From: CAVVFX01 sp963747535
GTDB lineage: Bacteria > Acidobacteriota > Terriglobia > Bryobacterales > Bryobacteraceae
Direction: 5' to 3'
DNA length: 64,000 bases
Assembly (NCBI GenBank): GCA_963747535.1
Contig: CAVVFX010000007.1
Coordinates: 62,001-126,000 of the forward strand
The notes beneath the pieces are model-generated. The model was not told where the DNA came from. It worked only from the letters and a program-made list of their open reading frames with translations, and did no database searches. Positions 58,996 through 64,000 of this stretch are shown here, one piece after another. Position numbers and translations under genes: made by a program. Position 1 is the stretch's first letter. Each line of letters starts with the position of its first letter.

Positions 58996-61182
58996 TTACA
59001 GGTCGATGGCGACTACCTCGTGGTCCAGGATGGAGGGGATCACAAGTGTGACGGCTCCATTCGACTGGCGGACTTGCGGCGCGTTCCTGCTGACGAGTAA
59101 CTTGATCTTCTGCGGCTTCATTCCATGCGGGATGCGGATGGTTACTTCCTGTGGCGGCGACGGAATCAACTCGCGCAGCGGTCCCTTCATCATCATGGGA
59201 TTCGTCAGGTTGACCAGATGCACGGTCATGGATTGTTTCTGGCGGAAGATGGTCACATCGAGCACGCCGGGGCCCATCACGGTGACCGGGTGCGGTTCGT
59301 TGGCGGCCCACTCCACCGCGTTGCGGAGCAGTTTCAAATGATCGATCGAGAGGACCTCCCAGAAGACGCGATCGATGTCCCAGGGAAAGTAGACCACCCG
59401 GCCGGCGCCGTATTCGCGGACGAAGACTTCCGGAATATCGGTTTTCGGCACTCGCGGGAAGACTTCTTCCATGGGTAAGTCGGGGTAACTCGGGATTAAG
59501 GTAAGCGGCGAGTAACGTTTATCGGGCTTAGTCACAACGCGGGAATCGCCGTTGATGATCCGTTCAGCATCGTCGAGTCCGGCGAGGATCGGATGACGCC
59601 GGCCGGTGGCCGGGTCCGTCTCGAGCGTCAGATAGGAATTCTGCATGCGCGGTTCGAGTTTTCCATCGAATGACGCGCCGAAGAGATCAGCGAGACCGAA
59701 GTCGGAGCGCCGAACACCCCATTCGTCGTACAGCGAAGTTTCGTAAGTGGCTACGATGCTGCCGCCGCGTTTCACGTAGGCGCGAATCTGATCGCATTGC
59801 GCGGTCGAGAGCGCCGCAATGTTGGGAAAGATCAGGACCTTGTATCGATCGACATGTTCCGGATCGAGCAGCCCGTCGTGAACCATCTGAAAAGGGATAC
59901 GCGACTCGATTAAGGCCTGATAGTAGCCCAGCGCATAGCTTTCCTTTTCAGCAGCACTGGAACCTCCGTAATAATGGCCGGTCTGTTGCGAATAGACCAT
60001 TCCAACGCGCGCCAGCGATTCCGTGTTCCGAAGATACGGTTCGTTCTGGAAGTGCCAATTGTAAAGCTGTTCGACGACGGGCAGCCAGCGCTTATCGTGC
60101 AGCGTGCCGGAGAATTTGGTAAACCAGGGGCGCAAATCGTTGGCGATTCCGTCGATGGCCCACAGGCGGATTTCGTCTCCATTCTGAACCGAGTCTTTCC
60201 AGCGAAACTCCTCCTCCACTCCGACGCTGAAAATCCCCACGATGGCTTTATTACCCATGGTGGACCGGAATTCCTTGCCGTTCTTGCCGTTTTCCCAAGG
60301 TGGCGCGAGGCCGCGGCGCGCCTGGCGGTCGGCGAAAAGTGTCGGCGCGAGTTCGCCGATACGCTTCATATCCAGCTCGCTGGTGGCTCCTCCGCCGGTG
60401 TTGGGAATGTACCGCGCCCCCGGGTTGATCTTACGGATCTCGCCATCCCAGAGCTTCCAGAGTTCGAACAGACGGTTCTGTTTCCATTCGATATAGGCGC
60501 GCCGGGCGGGATCACGCGAGTTGTTGGTGCGGGGAAGGTCGAGTCCGGACGCCTTTTTAAAGTTTTCCTGGCAGTGCTCGCAGTAACACATACCCGAACC
60601 CGCCCAACGGTTACTAAAAATGCCGTCCACTTTATACATGGACATGATTTCCTTGGTAACTTCAGTCATAAAGTCGAAGTTATAAGGTCCGAGGGCGCAG
60701 GTTACCCATAACTCGGGCATCGCCCAGTGGCGGCGCTTGTTGCCCTCCGCATCGACGGCGATCCAATCCGGATGGGCATCGTACACGTCCTGGTGGACGG
60801 CGTGCGGATCGGTCCGCGCGACCACCACCATGTTCATCTTTTTACATCCGGCGACCAGGTCGCCAAAGGGATCCATATTGCCCAGCCACTTACTCCGGTA
60901 GTGAAGCGGGATCTTGGTGGGATAGAAGGCCACACATCCGCCGGCGCTCAGGCAGGTAGCGTCGGAGTGAGTGCGCTTCATATAGTCGAGCCAGAAGCTG
61001 AGGTCATACTTACCGGGGTCGTCCTCGACCAGGGTGAGTTGGGCCCAGCGCATGGGTTTGTCGAACCAGCCGGCGGGTGCGTCAGTGGGGGCGGCAGCTA
61101 GCCGGTCACCGATGGCGAGCGCGGATGCGGTCAGTCCGGCGGTCTTCAGGAAGTCACGGCGTAGCAACAGATCATGGTTCAT
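58996..61182 (-). CDS. Tat-exported glycoside-hydrolase-like protein (GHL6/beta-galactosidase-trimerisation type)
   Basis: 728 residues. The leader RRDFLKTAGLTASALAIG is a textbook Tat signal. Residues about 40-400 form a TIM-barrel resembling hypothetical glycosyl hydrolase family 6 proteins: DATCLSAGGCVAFYPTK, DVYDAHPDWIAVDAEGN, DGIFSNRWAGSGMCYCEHC. About 420-620 looks like the glutaminase-like trimerisation domain of GH42 (RYKVLIFPNIAALSTAQCDQIRAYVKRGGSIVATYETS). A C-terminal beta domain follows. Probable role is hydrolysis of a plant or microbial glycan. It lies 25 bp downstream of a paralogue. Confidence 0.82.
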   Translation of the reverse strand: MNHDLLLRRDFLKTAGLTASALAIGDRLAAAPTDAPAGWFDKPMRWAQLTLVEDDPGKYDLSFWLDYMKRTHSDATCLSAGGCVAFYPTKIPLHYRSKWLGNMDPFGDLVAGCKKMNMVVVARTDPHAVHQDVYDAHPDWIAVDAEGNKRRHWAMPELWVTCALGPYNFDFMTEVTKEIMSMYKVDGIFSNRWAGSGMCYCEHCQENFKKASGLDLPRTNNSRDPARRAYIEWKQNRLFELWKLWDGEIRKINPGARYIPNTGGGATSELDMKRIGELAPTLFADRQARRGLAPPWENGKNGKEFRSTMGNKAIVGIFSVGVEEEFRWKDSVQNGDEIRLWAIDGIANDLRPWFTKFSGTLHDKRWLPVVEQLYNWHFQNEPYLRNTESLARVGMVYSQQTGHYYGGSSAAEKESYALGYYQALIESRIPFQMVHDGLLDPEHVDRYKVLIFPNIAALSTAQCDQIRAYVKRGGSIVATYETSLYDEWGVRRSDFGLADLFGASFDGKLEPRMQNSYLTLETDPATGRRHPILAGLDDAERIINGDSRVVTKPDKRYSPLTLIPSYPDLPMEEVFPRVPKTDIPEVFVREYGAGRVVYFPWDIDRVFWEVLSIDHLKLLRNAVEWAANEPHPVTVMGPGVLDVTIFRQKQSMTVHLVNLTNPMMMKGPLRELIPSPPQEVTIRIPHGMKPQKIKLLVSRNAPQVRQSNGAVTLVIPSILDHEVVAIDL

Positions 61183-61207
61183 TTGCGTTACTCAAGTATC
61201 GAAAAAC

Positions 61208-63175
61208 TTATTCCAGTATGACAAGCTCGTAGTCAGTCAGCTCAGGCACTGTGAACACCGCGTACCCCTCATGCGTTTGGACAGCCAGCTGGCGGGGATG
61301 GCGGAGGGTGGTCGCGGTCCTGAACTTGCCCGCAACCTGGATGTGGATATCGTTCATCTTCACGGGGGGAAAGTATCCCGTTTGCGAGTGGCCGGACAAA
61401 TTAATCAGATGGAGAAGGTGTCGATTTCCCTGCTGCATCCAGGAAAGTTCGACCAGCGGATGCGCGTTCGTCGTGATCTGGCGCTTAGGATATAGCCGGT
61501 CGACGACATCGTGAAACAGTGCGGCGTGGGCGGGCAGGCTCACGCGATAATAAAGCGCGCCCAGATCCCACGGGAGCCAGGCAATCTGCCCGCGGCCAAG
61601 CTCCTTATAAACAATGCCCGGCTGGTTCGTATCCTGCATGTCGATGTGGATGAACTCCGGCGGACCGATCATCGAGGGAGGAACCAGGGAAAGCGATTTC
61701 GAGCCATCCCCTTCTACTTCCGTGTAGGGCCCGTCCAGCAGCAGAAGATCAGTTGCATTCAGGGAAGGGAACATCGCGTGATTACGGACCCGGAAATAGC
61801 CCTTCACGTCCTTCGAACGGGCAATCACGCGCCCGACTTTCATCTCCGGCTCGCGGGCACTCGCAATCAGCACTCGGCCGCCATTTTCCACGTACTGTTG
61901 CAGGCCTGCCGGGGCCCAGTCGCCGGCGATCACGAGGTCAAATTCGCGCTTGCCGAGCCAGTCCATGTTGTCGGAAACAGCGAATGGGATGTGTTCTTCG
62001 CTGAGCAACCGGAACAGGCCGCGGTAAGAGTTCTGTCCGAAGGTCCGGCCGGATGAGGAAGGTGTTCCCAACAGCAGGACCCGCGCGGCGCTCTGTTCGG
62101 CGGCATAATACTGTTGGATTGCGGCGACCCAGCGAAAAATGGGTTTAGCTACCTCCAGCGCCTGGCGATCCTGCAGATCCAGGGTTCCGTTCACCTCGAA
62201 GGTCAACGCTCCGCCCTGCGCGATATTCTGCCACATGCGCAAGGCGATCTCCGGGCCCGGCACAGTAGCAAACCGCCAGGCGTAATCCACGAACTGCATG
62301 TTCAGGTTGACCGCCATCTTGCCCGGTTCGCTATTGCGCGCCCGATTGACGTTGTCGCTGGCGCTGTAGGGCCACATCGGAAGGGGACGATCGATGGCGG
62401 TATTCGATTCCGACATGATTCCGTCGGTGGACTCCTGAATGTAGTTGAAGTAACCCGCCTTCGGCCGTTTGGCGTGAATCACGTCCCCTATGGAAGCGGC
62501 GACTTCGCGAGAGGAGACAAACATGAACCGGCGATAATCGTCGTCCGGCTGATCCGGTAGCGGCTTATGGAACATTTCCGCGTACTTGCGCCGGCAGTTG
62601 TCACAGTGGCACAAGCCTACTTCGTGGCCGCTATAATCGCGCGATTGATTCCCGAACATATTGAAGAAGAGCCCGTCCACATCGTAGTTCTCGAGCGCCT
62701 CGGCCAGGATCTTCAGCGCCTGGCCGCGATAGTAGCCGCCATTGATGCAGGTGGAATACAGGCCATTGTAGATCACCGGATCGCCGTTGGCTTTGCGAAA
62801 GAACCACTCGGGATGCGCGTCGAAGACTTCTTTCCGGGTCTTGCTGAAGTCGAAGCGGCCGACCAGCCGGATGCCCCGCTTATGACATTCGCTCAACACT
62901 TCGCCGAACATGTCGTGGCCTGGTGGCAGATCGGGGCTGGCGTAATGGAATGGCAGCTTAGTCGGATAGTAAGCCGCGATGCCGCCCATGCCCAAAAGTA
63001 AGACATTCGCGCGCATGTCGGCTAACTGTCCGACCAGGTGCATGGCGTCGAGTTTGGCGTCGGTCTGGCGCAGATTCGTCTGAACCCAGCGACTGGGTTC
63101 CGTCATCCACCAGCCCTGTTGAGCGCTCAGGCACGAAACTAACGAGAGACACAAAACGAAGTTAACAAGTTTCAT
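61208..63175 (-). CDS. Exported glycoside-hydrolase-like protein, paralogue of the next gene
   Basis: 655 residues from ATG 63175; a TTG five codons upstream overlaps the receptor's stop. Signal peptide VNFVLCLSLVSCLSAQ. It has the same layout as 58996-61182: barrel with GMGGIAAYYPTKLPFHY, EVFDAHPEWFFRKANGD, DGLFFNMFGNQSRDYSGHEVG and CHCDNCRRKYAEMF, then a trimerisation-like domain (GKREFDLVIAGDWAPAGLQQYVENGGRVLIASARE) and a beta domain ending LTDYELVILE. It begins 12 bp after the receptor gene, so receptor and both enzymes probably form one uptake/degradation unit. Confidence 0.83.
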   Translation of the reverse strand: MKLVNFVLCLSLVSCLSAQQGWWMTEPSRWVQTNLRQTDAKLDAMHLVGQLADMRANVLLLGMGGIAAYYPTKLPFHYASPDLPPGHDMFGEVLSECHKRGIRLVGRFDFSKTRKEVFDAHPEWFFRKANGDPVIYNGLYSTCINGGYYRGQALKILAEALENYDVDGLFFNMFGNQSRDYSGHEVGLCHCDNCRRKYAEMFHKPLPDQPDDDYRRFMFVSSREVAASIGDVIHAKRPKAGYFNYIQESTDGIMSESNTAIDRPLPMWPYSASDNVNRARNSEPGKMAVNLNMQFVDYAWRFATVPGPEIALRMWQNIAQGGALTFEVNGTLDLQDRQALEVAKPIFRWVAAIQQYYAAEQSAARVLLLGTPSSSGRTFGQNSYRGLFRLLSEEHIPFAVSDNMDWLGKREFDLVIAGDWAPAGLQQYVENGGRVLIASAREPEMKVGRVIARSKDVKGYFRVRNHAMFPSLNATDLLLLDGPYTEVEGDGSKSLSLVPPSMIGPPEFIHIDMQDTNQPGIVYKELGRGQIAWLPWDLGALYYRVSLPAHAALFHDVVDRLYPKRQITTNAHPLVELSWMQQGNRHLLHLINLSGHSQTGYFPPVKMNDIHIQVAGKFRTATTLRHPRQLAVQTHEGYAVFTVPELTDYELVILE

Positions 63176-63186
63176 TCTCGTCTTCT

Positions 63187-64000
63187 TCAAAAATACAACT
63201 TAAGACCGAATTGAATCTGCCTCCCCGTCGCCGAAGAAGCATTCAGCTTGCCGAAGGTCGGGTTCCCGATGGTGAGCGCCGGAGTGTTCGCCGCAGGCAG
63301 AAAGAACAGGGGCGTGTTCGTGAGGTTGAAAGCTTCCGCCCGGAATTGCAGATTCAGGTGTTCCCGAAGGAGGAAGTTTCTGAACAGGGAGAAATCGAGA
63401 TTATCGGTTCCCGGTCCCTTTCCGGCCCGCCGCGCCAAATCACCGAACATGGTGATCAGCGTTCCGTTCACATTCTTGACCTGCCCGGGTTCGGTAAACG
63501 CCGCGGGGTTGAACCACCCATTCGGACCCGGATTCGGCAGATACATTGGGACGCCCACTACCTGGTTGGGAAGATTGTACGTGGTGAAGAGTTGGGCCGA
63601 CGACGTGTTGGGCGTTCGAATGTCGGTCGGGAACCCGCTCTCGAGTGTCAGGATCCCATTGATTTGCCACCCTCCGACGAGCAGCCGGGAAAAGCCTTTA
63701 TTCACCCACGGTTTCCCGGTCCCAAACGGCAGTTCATATCCGGCGCTGGCGACGAAGACATTCGGCACGTTGAGTGGGGCGTAGGATTTCTCCTTCTGCA
63801 AATTCCAGCTGTCCAGGGGATTGGTTGTACCTCCGCTCTGAGCGAAGGAGCTGTTTCCCCCGGTCCCATTGCTCTCGAGGTTTTTCGACCAGGTGTAGTT
63901 GATAAGAAAATTCAACCCGGCACTGAACCGCTTTTCGGCGCGCAGGTTCAGCGCATTATAGAAGTTATTGCCCATCGCTGAATCCATGACCACCTGGTTT
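63187..64000 (-). CDS. TonB-dependent receptor (Oar-like), C-terminal part only
   Basis: The frame is open at the window edge (N-Q before the first Val), so about 271 C-terminal residues of a larger outer-membrane barrel are seen. YNALNLRAEKRFSAGLNFLINYTWSKNLES and RAEAFNLTNTPLF are the characteristic late strands of Oar-like receptors with an N-terminal carboxypeptidase-regulatory domain, common in Acidobacteria. The protein ends in GLKLYF, a C-terminal Phe barrel signal. It would import oligosaccharides or other large ligands; the two glycoside-hydrolase-like genes follow. Confidence 0.9.
   Translation of the reverse strand, partial: NQVVMDSAMGNNFYNALNLRAEKRFSAGLNFLINYTWSKNLESNGTGGNSSFAQSGGTTNPLDSWNLQKEKSYAPLNVPNVFVASAGYELPFGTGKPWVNKGFSRLLVGGWQINGILTLESGFPTDIRTPNTSSAQLFTTYNLPNQVVGVPMYLPNPGPNGWFNPAAFTEPGQVKNVNGTLITMFGDLARRAGKGPGTDNLDFSLFRNFLLREHLNLQFRAEAFNLTNTPLFFLPAANTPALTIGNPTFGKLNASSATGRQIQFGLKLYF

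Overview
This 64 kb window looks like chromosome from an acidobacterium of the Solibacter/Bryobacter type. The evidence is a high-GC sequence with no tRNA, rRNA or phage genes, many exported enzymes with RR-type leaders, planctomycete-style DUF1549/DUF1553/DUF1501 proteins, PQQ dehydrogenases, an Oar-like TonB-dependent receptor, and a giant SBBP-repeat protein ending in the C-terminal domain (TIGR03437 type) typical of this group. The assignment is inference from gene content; no marker gene is present.

Layout. 1-2774: a subtilisin-like protease cut by the window edge, then a GHSFGG hydrolase. 3417-5157: a tight trio of a STAS protein, a degenerate ECF-sigma-like protein and a membrane protein with an anti-sigma-like His/Cys motif. 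5220-9987: a GNAT acetyltransferase, an exported MmgE/PrpD protein, and a cytochrome c / PQQ dehydrogenase pair. 10179-14054 (minus): two enolase-superfamily proteins and a frameshifted alditol-oxidase-like gene. 14585-20924 (plus): a glucuronoyl esterase (CE15), an NHL propeller, DUF1549/1553, DUF1501 and an FGE-like protein. 21434-28858: an acetamidase, an esterase, a third enolase-superfamily enzyme, a DUF3300 protein with tandem repeats, a DJ-1/PfpI protein, an exported Gfo/Idh/MocA protein and a second STAS protein.

29195-35627 (minus) is the most unusual stretch: an exported animal-type haem peroxidase carrying the Tyr-x-x-His pattern of the fatty-acid dioxygenase/cyclooxygenase branch, a VAO-type FAD oxidase and a 743-residue protein I cannot assign. 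It is followed upstream by an isoamylase, a DUF5995 protein and a cytochrome c/copper monooxygenase fusion. 40626-50155 holds propellers, an SDR, a gluconolactonase-like protein that lacks its metal ligands, an M19 dipeptidase, an L-rhamnose symporter, a second PQQ dehydrogenase and an esterase. 50423-58907 holds the SBBP protein, a tannase/feruloyl esterase, a GxDLY-SGNH esterase, a HbpS-like protein and MsrA. 58996-64000 (minus) is a TonB receptor end followed by two paralogous glycoside-hydrolase-like proteins.

Themes. Plant-polymer and sugar-acid use is well represented: CE15, tannase, isoamylase, SGNH esterase, rhamnose uptake, PQQ dehydrogenases and aldonate-dehydratase-like enolases. 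Many members carry export leaders, which suggests oxidation and dehydration of sugars in the periplasm. Intergenic spaces carry at least three families of short palindromic repeats. One is a TA-flanked MITE of about 130 bp whose copies supply a stop codon in one place and a probable terminator in another.
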